Shown here in pieces: positions 1 through 5,645 of a DNA stretch of 13,737 nucleotides. Position 1 is the stretch's first letter. Every line of letters starts with the position of its first letter. Made by a program: the position numbers and the translations under genes. The notes beneath the pieces are model-generated. The model saw only the letters and a program-made list of their open reading frames with translations, did no database searches and was not told the DNA's origin. Location of the stretch: positions 1 to 13,737 of the forward strand of contig CAZNBB010000097.1 in the NCBI GenBank assembly GCA_964571225.1. The letters are read 5' to 3'. Source of the DNA: DATFML01 sp964571225 (lineage in GTDB: Bacteria > Pseudomonadota > Gammaproteobacteria > DATFLG01).

Positions 1-331
1 CCGCCGGCGCCACCGGCCGGCGGGGCGCAGTCGACGGTTGGCCGCCCGCCTTGGCGGCGCCTTCCGTCGCCGCGGGGCGCGCCCGGCGGTGGGATCCGAT
101 CTCCAACTGTATGCGGGGTTGCGGTGCGCCGGCCAGCCGGCTGACGCTGTCGTTGATGCGCTCCATGAAGTGGTCACGCACCCAGTCCAGCACGAAGCGG
201 TTGGGGGCAAGCAGGCGCAAGGCGCCTTGTTCCTCAATGGCCTGCAGCGGGCGTATCCAGGTGTTGAACTGTTGCTCGGGCAACTCGCCTTCCAGACGGG
301 TCAGGCATTTTTTCCAGAGCGGCGCTTCCAC
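1..331 (-). CDS. dnaA: Chromosomal replication initiator DnaA, N-terminal part (cut by window edge)
   Basis: DnaA binds DnaA boxes at oriC, opens the duplex and loads DnaB helicase. Only the first 110 codons are present. They encode domain I, beginning MEAPLWKKCLTRLEGELPEQ and continuing with FNTWIRPLQAIEE, LRLLAPNRFVLDWVRD and HFMERINDSV, which are classic gammaproteobacterial DnaA signatures. A charged, Ala/Arg/Pro-rich stretch follows and is the start of linker domain II. The AAA+ and DNA-binding domains lie outside the window. The start is GTG at 331-329: an in-frame TAG lies three codons upstream, no in-frame ATG precedes HFMER, and GAGG sits about 8 nt upstream as ribosome binding site. 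The gene is divergent from rpmH. A DnaA box in the shared upstream region suggests autoregulation, as is known for dnaA in other bacteria (inference here). Identity is very secure from the domain I motif. Confidence 0.95.
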   Translation of the reverse strand, partial: MEAPLWKKCLTRLEGELPEQQFNTWIRPLQAIEEQGALRLLAPNRFVLDWVRDHFMERINDSVSRLAGAPQPRIQLEIGSHRRARPAATEGAAKAGGQPSTAPRRPVAPA

Positions 332-357
332 CGACTGCTACCTCGCGCGGGGCATTG

Positions 358-369
358 CGTTTCGAAACG
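358..369. promoter_or_regulatory. 12-bp perfect palindrome in the dnaA leader
   Basis: CGTTTCGAAACG is a perfect 12-bp palindrome. It lies between the inferred dnaA -10 element and the dnaA GTG start, so it would be in the transcribed leader or just at the transcription start. It could be an operator for a dimeric regulator. The half sites GTTTC/GAAAC recall parS arms, but the spacing and central bases of parS are missing. The function is unknown. Confidence 0.35.
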
Positions 370-383
370 GGGAAGCACCGCAG

Positions 384-412
384 TCTATACTCCTCGCCGA
401 CGGTTATCCACA
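384..412 (-). promoter_or_regulatory. Putative dnaA promoter, -35 region overlapped by the DnaA box
   Basis: On the minus strand a -10-like TATAGA (389-384) is preceded at 17 nt by the region 412-407. That region reads TGTGGA and is poor as a -35 hexamer, but it is part of a DnaA box. Transcription would start near 377, giving a leader of about 46 nt before the GTG. A weak -35 overlapped by a DnaA box fits an activator- or repressor-controlled dnaA promoter. The promoter assignment is inferred by eye only. Confidence 0.4.
404..412 (+). promoter_or_regulatory. DnaA box, perfect consensus
   Basis: TTATCCACA matches the consensus DnaA box TTATNCACA exactly. It is the only exact match I found in the window. 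It lies 73 bp upstream of the dnaA start codon in the dnaA/rpmH intergenic region. It may serve in autoregulation of dnaA, in origin function, or both. Confidence 0.8.
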
Positions 413-447
413 TCCCTGCAAGCCGCCGCCGCGGCGCACCGCAGAGG

Positions 448-477
448 TTGACAGGCGGCGCTGCCAGGGGGTAATCT
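448..477 (+). promoter_or_regulatory. Putative sigma70 promoter for rpmH-rnpA-yidD-yidC
   Basis: A perfect -35 TTGACA (448-453) is followed after 18 nt by TAATCT (472-477), a weak -10 matching only about half of TATAAT. Transcription would start near 484, leaving a leader of about 55 nt before rpmH. The perfect -35 and acceptable spacing make it plausible; the -10 is the weak point. Confidence 0.45.
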
Positions 478-538
478 TCCGGGCTTCATGCCCCTCGGGC
501 TACCTGATTATCTTATTGATTCCGGACAGGATTACGTC

Positions 539-673
539 ATGAAGCGGACCTTTCAACCCAGCAAGCTGAAGCGCAAGCGCACTCACGGCTTTCGTGCCCG
601 CATGCGCACCAAGAACGGGCGTCTGGTGCTGAAGGCACGCCGCGCCAAAGGCCGGGCTCGCCTTTCGGTCTGA
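539..673 (+). CDS. rpmH: 50S ribosomal protein L34
   Basis: L34 is a small basic protein of the large ribosomal subunit. The 44-residue product begins MKRTFQPSKLKRKRTHGF and ends in an Arg/Lys/Ala-rich tail (KARRAKGRARLSV), the family hallmark and the usual bacterial length of 44-46 residues. The ATG at 539 is preceded by GGACAGG at 524-530, about 8 nt upstream. An in-frame ATG at 488 would add 17 non-conserved residues and is rejected. It is the first gene of the rpmH-rnpA-yidD-yidC cluster next to dnaA, the typical gammaproteobacterial arrangement. Confidence 0.98.
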   Translation: MKRTFQPSKLKRKRTHGFRARMRTKNGRLVLKARRAKGRARLSV

Positions 674-684
674 ACCCGCTGACC

Positions 685-1050
685 TTGGCTGCGGTATCGG
701 AGGGCTTTCCCCGGCGTGCGCGACTGACCCGGCCCTCCGAATACCAGCGCGTCTTCAAGGGTCGGCTGAAGTCCAGCGACGCCAAACTGACGGTGCTGGC
801 CACGGGCAACCAGTTGGACTACGCCCGCCTCGGTCTGGCGATTTCGCGCAAGGTCGCGCGCCGGGCCGTTGACCGCAACCGCATCAAGCGGATCATCCGG
901 GACAGCTTCCGACATCGGGCGCAGCGCCTCGGCGGCCTGGATATCGTGGTCCTCGGTCGGCGCGGAATCGGTGACCTCACCAACAGCGAGCTGCGCGAAA
1001 CGCTGGAACATCATTGGAAACGCCTGGCCCGTCGATGCGAACGCTGCTGA
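685..1050 (+). CDS. rnpA: Ribonuclease P protein component
   Basis: RnpA is the protein cofactor of RNase P and helps the catalytic RNA remove 5' leaders from pre-tRNAs. The 121-residue product shows FPRRARLTRPSEYQRVFK near the N-terminus. The diagnostic basic RNR motif follows (ARRAVDRNRIKRIIRDSFR, roughly residues 58-76), then DIVVLGRRG and a C-terminal LRETLEHHWKRL helix. Length is typical (about 115-130). The start is uncertain: TTG at 685 puts six residues before FPR, much as in E. coli, but no clear Shine-Dalgarno precedes it. Translation may be coupled to rpmH, which stops 11 nt upstream. The 3' end overlaps yidD by 16 nt. The function call is firm; the start codon is not. Confidence 0.93.
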   Translation: MAAVSEGFPRRARLTRPSEYQRVFKGRLKSSDAKLTVLATGNQLDYARLGLAISRKVARRAVDRNRIKRIIRDSFRHRAQRLGGLDIVVLGRRGIGDLTNSELRETLEHHWKRLARRCERC

Positions 1051-1286
1051 TTGTGCTGATCAAGGTATACCGCTACGCCCTCAGTCCCTGGCTGGGTCAG
1101 CACTGCCGTTTCTATCCGACCTGTTCCCAATACGCCCAGACCGCCATCGAACGGCACGGGGCCCTGCGCGGCAGCTGGCTAGCCGTGCGACGTCTTGGCC
1201 GTTGTCATCCCTGGCATCCCGGTGGAGTGGATCCGGTGCCGGACAGTCCTCGCCACCACAGTCCTCACCGTCACAGCCATGGATAA
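1035..1286 (+). CDS. yidD: Membrane protein insertion efficiency factor YidD
   Basis: YidD is a small inner-membrane-associated protein that improves insertion of proteins by YidC; its exact mechanism is not settled. The 83-residue product carries the family signature: an amphipathic/hydrophobic start (MRTLLIVLIKVYRYALSPWLG) followed by CRFYPTCSQYA, the AIERHGALRG stretch and RCHPWHPGGVDPVP. The paired cysteines (CRFYPTC) and the HPGG motif are conserved. ATG 1035 is chosen over an in-frame TTG at 1014, because the family begins just before the LLI...YRY segment. The gene overlaps rnpA upstream by 16 nt and yidC downstream by 8 nt, so expression of the three is probably coupled. Confidence 0.95.
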   Translation: MRTLLIVLIKVYRYALSPWLGQHCRFYPTCSQYAQTAIERHGALRGSWLAVRRLGRCHPWHPGGVDPVPDSPRHHSPHRHSHG

Positions 1287-3006
1287 CACCCGTCTCGTTC
1301 TGTTCGTCGCCCTCTCGCTGGTGGTCCTGATGCTGTGGAGTGCCTGGCAGCAGGACTACGGTCCCGCGTCCAAGCATGGGGCAGCGCCCACCGCCAGCGC
1401 GCCCCAGACCAAGACCGCGCCCAGCGCGTCGGCGACCGGCAGCGGCGCCGGTTCCGCTACCAGCACCAGCGGGGTGCCGTCGGCCGATCTGCCGCCCACC
1501 AGCGGCGCCGCGTCCGCCGCCAAGCCCAGCGAGCCCGCCCAGGCTCCGGCCACCGCCGGTCGGCTGCTGCCCAGCACCGGCCAGATACATGTCAGGACCG
1601 ACGTACTGGACTTGACCATCGACACCACCGGCGGCGACCTGCGTCAGGCCGAACTGCTCAAGTATCCCGAGTCCACCGACAAGCCCCATACGCCGTTCCA
1701 GTTGCTGAACGACAAGCTGCCCAACATCTTCGTGGCGCAGTCCGGGCTGGTCACCAACGACGGGCCCCAGCCGACCCACCATGTGGTCTACCAGGCCGCG
1801 CGCAGCGATTACACCCTGGCCGCCGGCCAGAACGAGATCAAGGTACCGCTGGTCTGGACCGCGCCCAACGGTGTGAAGGTCACCAAGATCTACACCTTCC
1901 ATCGCGGCAGCTACGTCATCGGCCTGGAGCAGGAGGTTCGCAACGGCACCTCCAAGCCCTGGACGGGCCGCGCCTACCGCCAGTTGCAGCGCACCCAGAT
2001 CGCCCTGCCCGGCGCCACACGCTTTGTCCACACCTATATGGGTGGCGTGATCTACAGCCCCCAGGACAAGTATCAGAAAGTGTCCTTCGAGGACATGACC
2101 AAGAGCAACCTGGCGCGCAACATCAAGGCCGGATGGGCGGGCATGACCGAGCACTATTTCCTCGGCGCCATCATCCCGCCCGCCGACCAGGATGATCACT
2201 ACTACACCAAGGTGCTGTCCCACGCCCGCTACGTCATCGGTCTGATCGCCCCGCCGGTGACCATCGCGCCCGGCGCCGAGCATGTCTTCAAGTCCCGCCT
2301 GTATGTCGGCCCCAAGCTGCAGAACACCCTGGCCTCGGTGGCACCGGGTCTGCAGCTGACGGTGGATTACGGTTACCTGACCGTGCTGGCCGAACCGATC
2401 TTCTGGCTGCTCGCCAAGCTGCATACGCTGTTCGGCAACTGGGGGTGGGCGATCATCGTCCTGACCATCCTCATCAAGGCGGTGTTCTACAAGCTGTCCG
2501 AAACCAGTTACCGTTCCATGGCCCAGATGCGCAAACTCGGTCCGCGCATGAAGGCGCTCAAGGAACGCTACGGCGACGACAAGCAGCGCCTGAACCAGGC
2601 CATGATGGAGATGTACAAGACCGAGAAGATCAATCCGCTGGGCGGCTGCCTGCCCATCGTGGTCCAGATCCCGGTCTTCATCGCTCTGTACTGGGTGCTG
2701 CTGGACAGCGTGGAGTTGCGCCAGGCGCCCTGGGTGCTGTGGATCCACGACCTGTCCACGCCGGATCCCTATTTCGTGCTGCCGCTGATCATGGGCCTCA
2801 CCATGCTGGCCCAGAACCGGCTCAACCCCACGCCCATGGATCCGTTGCAGAAGCGCATGATGATGCTCCTGCCCATCGCCTTCACCGTGTTCTTCGCGTT
2901 CTTCCCTGCGGGGCTGGTTCTGTACTGGGTGACCAACAACGCCCTGTCCATCACCCAGCAGTACATCATCACGCGCCGCATGGAGCAGGGCACCAAAAAG
3001 ACCTGA
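1279..3006 (+). CDS. yidC: Membrane protein insertase YidC
   Basis: YidC inserts and folds inner-membrane proteins, alone or with SecYEG; F0 subunit c is a classic substrate. The 575-residue product has an N-terminal membrane segment (TRLVLFVALSLVVLMLWSAW). A long Ala/Ser/Thr/Pro-rich linker follows (about residues 30-95), then the large periplasmic domain, and from about residue 365 the conserved insertase domain. The latter shows GNWGWAIIVLTILIK, the MRKLGPRMKALKERYGDDKQ cytoplasmic hairpin, NPLGGCLPIVVQIPVFIALYW, SVELRQAPWVLWIHDLS and PAGLVLYWVTNN. K400 sits where E. coli has the groove arginine R366. Start ATG 1279 begins the conserved MDN...LV segment and overlaps yidD by 8 nt; an upstream in-frame start at 1195 is rejected. 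Slightly longer than E. coli YidC (548), mainly because of the linker. Confidence 0.98.
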   Translation: MDNTRLVLFVALSLVVLMLWSAWQQDYGPASKHGAAPTASAPQTKTAPSASATGSGAGSATSTSGVPSADLPPTSGAASAAKPSEPAQAPATAGRLLPSTGQIHVRTDVLDLTIDTTGGDLRQAELLKYPESTDKPHTPFQLLNDKLPNIFVAQSGLVTNDGPQPTHHVVYQAARSDYTLAAGQNEIKVPLVWTAPNGVKVTKIYTFHRGSYVIGLEQEVRNGTSKPWTGRAYRQLQRTQIALPGATRFVHTYMGGVIYSPQDKYQKVSFEDMTKSNLARNIKAGWAGMTEHYFLGAIIPPADQDDHYYTKVLSHARYVIGLIAPPVTIAPGAEHVFKSRLYVGPKLQNTLASVAPGLQLTVDYGYLTVLAEPIFWLLAKLHTLFGNWGWAIIVLTILIKAVFYKLSETSYRSMAQMRKLGPRMKALKERYGDDKQRLNQAMMEMYKTEKINPLGGCLPIVVQIPVFIALYWVLLDSVELRQAPWVLWIHDLSTPDPYFVLPLIMGLTMLAQNRLNPTPMDPLQKRMMMLLPIAFTVFFAFFPAGLVLYWVTNNALSITQQYIITRRMEQGTKKT

Positions 3007-3046
3007 TCGGCGCGGCCATTCGGCTGTTGTCTCCTGCACGCCGAAG

Positions 3047-3092
3047 GTTGGGTTTCGCTCCGTAGGTTGGGCTGAGCGGAGCGAAGCCCAAC
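3047..3092. repeat. Stem-loop of two opposed REP-like half elements downstream of yidC
   Basis: The left arm GTTGGGTTTCGCTCCG (3047-3062) pairs with the right arm CGGAGCGAAGCCCAAC (3077-3092), 15 of 16 positions plus one G-T pair, with a 14-nt loop. It starts 41 nt after the yidC stop codon. In RNA it would be a very stable hairpin and could protect the yidC mRNA 3' end or aid termination, though no T-tract follows. The left arm looks like a degenerate partial copy of the repeat in the opposite direction. Confidence 0.75.
3062..3092 (+). repeat. REP-like element, plus orientation (GTAG + hairpin)
   Basis: The element starts with the tetranucleotide GTAG (3062-3065). An imperfectly spaced palindrome follows: GTTGGGCT (3066-3073), an 11-nt loop, and AGCCCAAC (3085-3092). 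A GTAG/GTGG tetranucleotide followed by a hairpin is the described architecture of REP sequences mobilised by RAYT (REP-associated tyrosine) transposases. I recall this GTTGGGCT/AGCCCAAC type as common in gammaproteobacterial genomes. An inverted partner lies at 3296-3326. Confidence 0.7.
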
Positions 3093-3153
3093 GACCTCGC
3101 CGACTCCTGCTCCCGGGCCACGCCCGTTCCTGCCGCACCCAGCCTTTAGGCTC

Positions 3154-3172
3154 GCCTGGGCCATGCAGTGGC
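3154..3172 (+). repeat. 19-bp direct repeat, left gap edge
   Basis: GCCTGGGCCATGCAGTGGC ends exactly where the N run begins, and the identical 19 bases start exactly where it ends (3273-3291). This is either a contig-end overlap left unmerged by the scaffolder or the edges of a real tandem or target-site repeat. Confidence 0.9.
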
Positions 3173-3272
3173 NNNNNNNNNNNNNNNNNNNNNNNNNNNN
3201 NNNNNNNNNNNNNNNNNNNNNNNNNNNNNNNNNNNNNNNNNNNNNNNNNNNNNNNNNNNNNNNNNNNNNNNN
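3173..3272. other. Assembly gap of exactly 100 N
   Basis: One hundred N characters, the default placeholder used by scaffolding software when the gap length is unknown. Real content and length cannot be inferred. Any reading frame crossing it is meaningless. Confidence 0.98.
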
Positions 3273-3291
3273 GCCTGGGCCATGCAGTGGC
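3273..3291 (+). repeat. 19-bp direct repeat, right gap edge
   Basis: Identical to 3154-3172 and flush with the gap. See the left copy for interpretation. Confidence 0.9.
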
Positions 3292-3295
3292 AACT

Positions 3296-3326
3296 GTTAG
3301 GATTCGCGTTGCTCAGCCCAACCTAC
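3296..3326 (-). repeat. REP-like element, minus orientation, degenerate hairpin
   Basis: Read on the minus strand it starts GTAG (3326-3323), then GTTGGGCT and, after the same 27-base hairpin length as the left copy, a decayed second arm (plus strand GTTAGGAT; 6 of 8 stem pairs remain). The first 16 bases, GTAGGTTGGGCTGAGC, are identical to 3062-3077 in inverted orientation. The pair therefore frames the gap as an inverted REP doublet. Confidence 0.65.
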
Positions 3327-3382
3327 ATGGTTTGCTCCATTCGACACACGGCGGATACCGGCATGACGCGGTCGACGGTGAC

Positions 3383-3411
3383 TTGCCCGCGCCGCGCACC
3401 GCGGGTCTAAT
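3383..3411 (+). promoter_or_regulatory. Putative sigma70 promoter for mnmE
   Basis: TTGCCC (3383-3388) and TCTAAT (3406-3411, five of six matches to TATAAT) are separated by the ideal 17 nt. Transcription would start near 3418, about 33 nt before mnmE. It lies downstream of the repeat region, so mnmE is probably a separate transcription unit from yidC. Confidence 0.55.
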
Positions 3412-3450
3412 GACAGCCCGACTGTTTCCGTCCGCTCGCCCGTCACTGCC

Positions 3451-4806
3451 ATGAACGCCGAAACCGTGGATACCATCGCCGCCATCGCCACCCCGCCCGG
3501 CCAGGGCGGGGTCGGTATCGTTCGGCTGTCCGGGCCGGCGGCGCCCCGTATCGGCGAAGCGCTGCTGGGGACCCTGCCCGCGCCCCGTCACGCCGCATTC
3601 AAGAGCTTCCGCGACGCCGACGGCGCCCCGATCGACCAGGGGCTGGCCTTGTATTTCCAGGCGCCCCATTCCTTCACCGGCGAGCATGTCCTGGAGTTGC
3701 ACGGTCACGGCGGGCCGGTGGTACTCGATCTGCTACTGGCCAGGGTGCTGGCGCTGGGAGCCCGTCCGGCCCGCGCGGGGGAATTCTCGGAGCGCGCTTT
3801 TCTCAACGGCAAACTGGACCTCGCCCAGGCCGAGGCGGTGGCCGATCTGATTGCCGCCGATACCGCCCAGGCGGCGCGGGCCGCCGCAGGGTCCCTGCAA
3901 GGGGAGCTGTCCCGCCGGGTCCATGGGCTGGTGGAAAATCTGATCACCCTGCGGATGTACGTGGAAGCGGCCATCGACTTCCCCGAAGAGGAAGTGGACT
4001 TTCTCGCCGATCAGGCGGTGGCCGACCAGCTGGCGGACATCGCCGCACGCTTTGATGAGCTGCAGGCCGGCGCCCGCCAGGGTTGTCTGTTGCGCGAAGG
4101 CATGACGGTGGTCATCGCCGGGCGGCCCAATGCCGGCAAGTCCAGTCTGCTGAACGCTCTCGCCGGTCAGGACAGTGCCATTGTCACCGACATTCCCGGC
4201 ACCACCCGCGACCTGCTGCGCGAGCATGTGCAGATCGACGGCATGCCTCTGCATGTGGTCGACACCGCCGGGCTGCGCGACAGTGCCGATCCGGTGGAGC
4301 GCGAGGGTATCCGTCGGGCATGGCAGGCCATCGAAGGGGCCGATCGACTGCTGCTGGTGGTGGACGACCGGCTGGGATGGGGCGAGGAAGAGGATGCCAT
4401 CGTGCGCCGTCTGCCCGTGCAACTGCCGCGCACGGTGGTGCACAACAAGATCGATCTCAGCGGTCACCCGCCGGCGGTGACGGGCGATGCTTCGGACTCG
4501 CGGGTCTACCTGTCCCTACGCACCGGCGACGGGCTGGATGCTCTGCGGGACCATCTGAAAGCCGCTATGGATTACCGGGAGTCCGTCGAGGGGGCATTCA
4601 TGGCCCGTCGCCGGCATCTGGATGCGTTGGCCCGCGCCCGCGGCCATCTGGACGAAGGGCGCCGCCACTTGGAAACCCACCGGGCGGGGGAGTTGCTGGC
4701 CGAAGAGCTGCGCCAGGCTCAGCAGACCCTGGGGGAGATTACCGGCGAATTCACCAGCGACGATCTGCTGGGACGCATCTTCTCCAGCTTCTGCATCGGC
4801 AAGTGA
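3451..4806 (+). CDS. mnmE: tRNA uridine-5-carboxymethylaminomethyl modification GTPase MnmE
   Basis: MnmE with MnmG installs the (carboxymethyl)aminomethyl group on wobble U34 of certain tRNAs; it is also known as TrmE/ThdF. The 451-residue product starts MNAETVDTIAAIATPPGQGG, the conserved formyl-THF-binding N-terminal domain, with a helical domain after it. The GTPase domain is inserted in that: G1 GRPNAGKS (224-231), G2 TTRD (251-254), G3 DTAGLRD (271-277), G4 NKID (332-335). The C-terminal FCIGK (447-451) carries the catalytic-motif cysteine C(I/L/V)GK. Length matches E. coli (454). No obvious Shine-Dalgarno precedes ATG 3451. Its partner mnmG lies about 1 kb downstream, separated by an opposite-strand accessory gene. 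Confidence 0.98.
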   Translation: MNAETVDTIAAIATPPGQGGVGIVRLSGPAAPRIGEALLGTLPAPRHAAFKSFRDADGAPIDQGLALYFQAPHSFTGEHVLELHGHGGPVVLDLLLARVLALGARPARAGEFSERAFLNGKLDLAQAEAVADLIAADTAQAARAAAGSLQGELSRRVHGLVENLITLRMYVEAAIDFPEEEVDFLADQAVADQLADIAARFDELQAGARQGCLLREGMTVVIAGRPNAGKSSLLNALAGQDSAIVTDIPGTTRDLLREHVQIDGMPLHVVDTAGLRDSADPVEREGIRRAWQAIEGADRLLLVVDDRLGWGEEEDAIVRRLPVQLPRTVVHNKIDLSGHPPAVTGDASDSRVYLSLRTGDGLDALRDHLKAAMDYRESVEGAFMARRRHLDALARARGHLDEGRRHLETHRAGELLAEELRQAQQTLGEITGEFTSDDLLGRIFSSFCIGK

Positions 4807-4847
4807 CCAGGGTGCCCGGCGGTCATGCCGGCAGCGGCCGTCCCTGG
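4807..4847. terminator. Weak nested hairpin between convergent mnmE and the CTERM gene
   Basis: Outer arms CCAGGG (4807-4812) and CCCTGG (4842-4847) enclose an inner hairpin CCGGC (4816-4820)/GCCGG (4827-4831). It directly follows the mnmE stop codon and lies 45 nt before the end of the convergent gene. There is no T-tract, so intrinsic termination is doubtful. Confidence 0.3.
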
Positions 4848-4891
4848 CGCGCTGTCGCCCACATTGTGCCGCCTGACCGGGCGCCCGCGAC

Positions 4892-5632
4892 TCAGGCGCG
4901 CCGGCGGCGAACGCCCAGGCCGAGCAGACCCAGGGCACCCGAGCCGAACAGCAGGACCGCGGCGGGAAGCGGAACCACCACCGGGTCGTTGCCGTACAAG
5001 GCCACGGTGAGCCGCATGCCGGGAAACGGGCTGCTGTCGAAACCCGAGCTGCTCTGGCCGACCAGATAGGCATCGCCGGTCGCGTAGTCCATGGCCGAGC
5101 CGGTGATCGTGGCTTTCGGGTAATGGCCAACCGGGTAATAGCTGTAGCTGGCCGCGGTGCTGAGTGTGAAATCGGAAAACAGGAAGTCGTTTCCATTCCA
5201 CGTTGCGTACAGTGGAACCTGCAGCGTCCAGTTGCCCGCGGTGCTGTCAGCATTGTCCACCAGGGTCCCGGTGCCCGGGCCGTCGATATAAAAGTCCACG
5301 GTGGAGCCAAGAATATCGGCGCTACCGATATCCCAGTGGTTGAACGAGGTGAGCGTGAGCGTGGACGTCCCCGCGCCGGGTCCACTGCCGTCGAATGCGC
5401 TGGCATCGAACAGGATGCGCTTTGCCTCGGTGGTGACAGAACCCTGCGCCACGCCCCATCCGGAGCTCGGGTTGTCCACCATCATGACCCCCCCAAGCAG
5501 ATTCATGGCGAAGGAATTGGGAAAATCACCGGGCACGTTCAGCTTGTTTGCTTGGGCCGGGGCTGCCGCCAGCAGGCCGGCGACCAGCGCCGAGGCGAAG
5601 GTGAGTTTGATGTGCGTATTGGAACGGTTCAT
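4892..5632 (-). CDS. Exported VPLPA-CTERM (PEP-CTERM-like) sorting-domain protein
   Basis: An exported protein of unknown specific role, 246 residues. An N-terminal signal peptide is visible: basic MNRSNTHIK, hydrophobic LTFASALVAGLLAA, likely cleavage after APAQA at residue 28. The mature part is rich in Gly, Ser, Thr, Asp and aromatic residues and has no cysteine, as in beta-rich surface proteins. The C-terminus is a tripartite sorting signal: VPLPA (220-224), a hydrophobic helix AVLLFGSGALGLLGLG (225-240) and RRRR (242-245). Such signals are known to be processed by exosortase (EpsH/XrtA-type) in bacteria that make exopolysaccharide; no exosortase gene is in this window. The start is ATG 5632 with a strong Shine-Dalgarno AGGGAGGAT (5644-5636). 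The gene sits alone, antisense to its neighbours, inside an otherwise conserved mnmE-mnmG block, so it is probably a later insertion. Confidence 0.88.
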   Translation of the reverse strand: MNRSNTHIKLTFASALVAGLLAAAPAQANKLNVPGDFPNSFAMNLLGGVMMVDNPSSGWGVAQGSVTTEAKRILFDASAFDGSGPGAGTSTLTLTSFNHWDIGSADILGSTVDFYIDGPGTGTLVDNADSTAGNWTLQVPLYATWNGNDFLFSDFTLSTAASYSYYPVGHYPKATITGSAMDYATGDAYLVGQSSSGFDSSPFPGMRLTVALYGNDPVVVPLPAAVLLFGSGALGLLGLGVRRRRA

Positions 5633-5645
5633 GCCATCCTCCCTG

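Larger units (their letters stand above)
3007..3450. other. Non-coding region with REP-like repeats and an assembly gap
   Basis: No gene is visible in these 444 bases, 100 of which are N. The stretch holds a strong stem-loop just after yidC, two inverted REP-like hairpins, a 19-bp direct repeat at both gap edges, and a promoter-like site before mnmE. Coding sequence could be hidden in the gap, whose true length is unknown. Confidence 0.85.

Noticed and set aside
332..538. CRISPR, tRNA, or small RNA gene in the dnaA-rpmH region
   Set aside because: No repeat-spacer pattern, no cloverleaf or CCA-like 3' end, and no recognised RNA motif.
38..542. Plus-strand open frames covering the first 540 bases
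   Set aside because: They are antisense to the conserved DnaA N-terminus, which starts with GTG at 331 on the minus strand.
1081..3138. Very long minus-strand open frame (685 codons) opposite yidD-yidC
   Set aside because: Composition is His/Gln/Gly/Arg-rich with no recognisable family, and it lies wholly opposite well-conserved yidC. Long antisense frames are expected in GC-rich DNA.
3168..3410. Open frames running through the N gap on both strands
   Set aside because: They exist only because N codons are not stops; there is no support for coding on either side.
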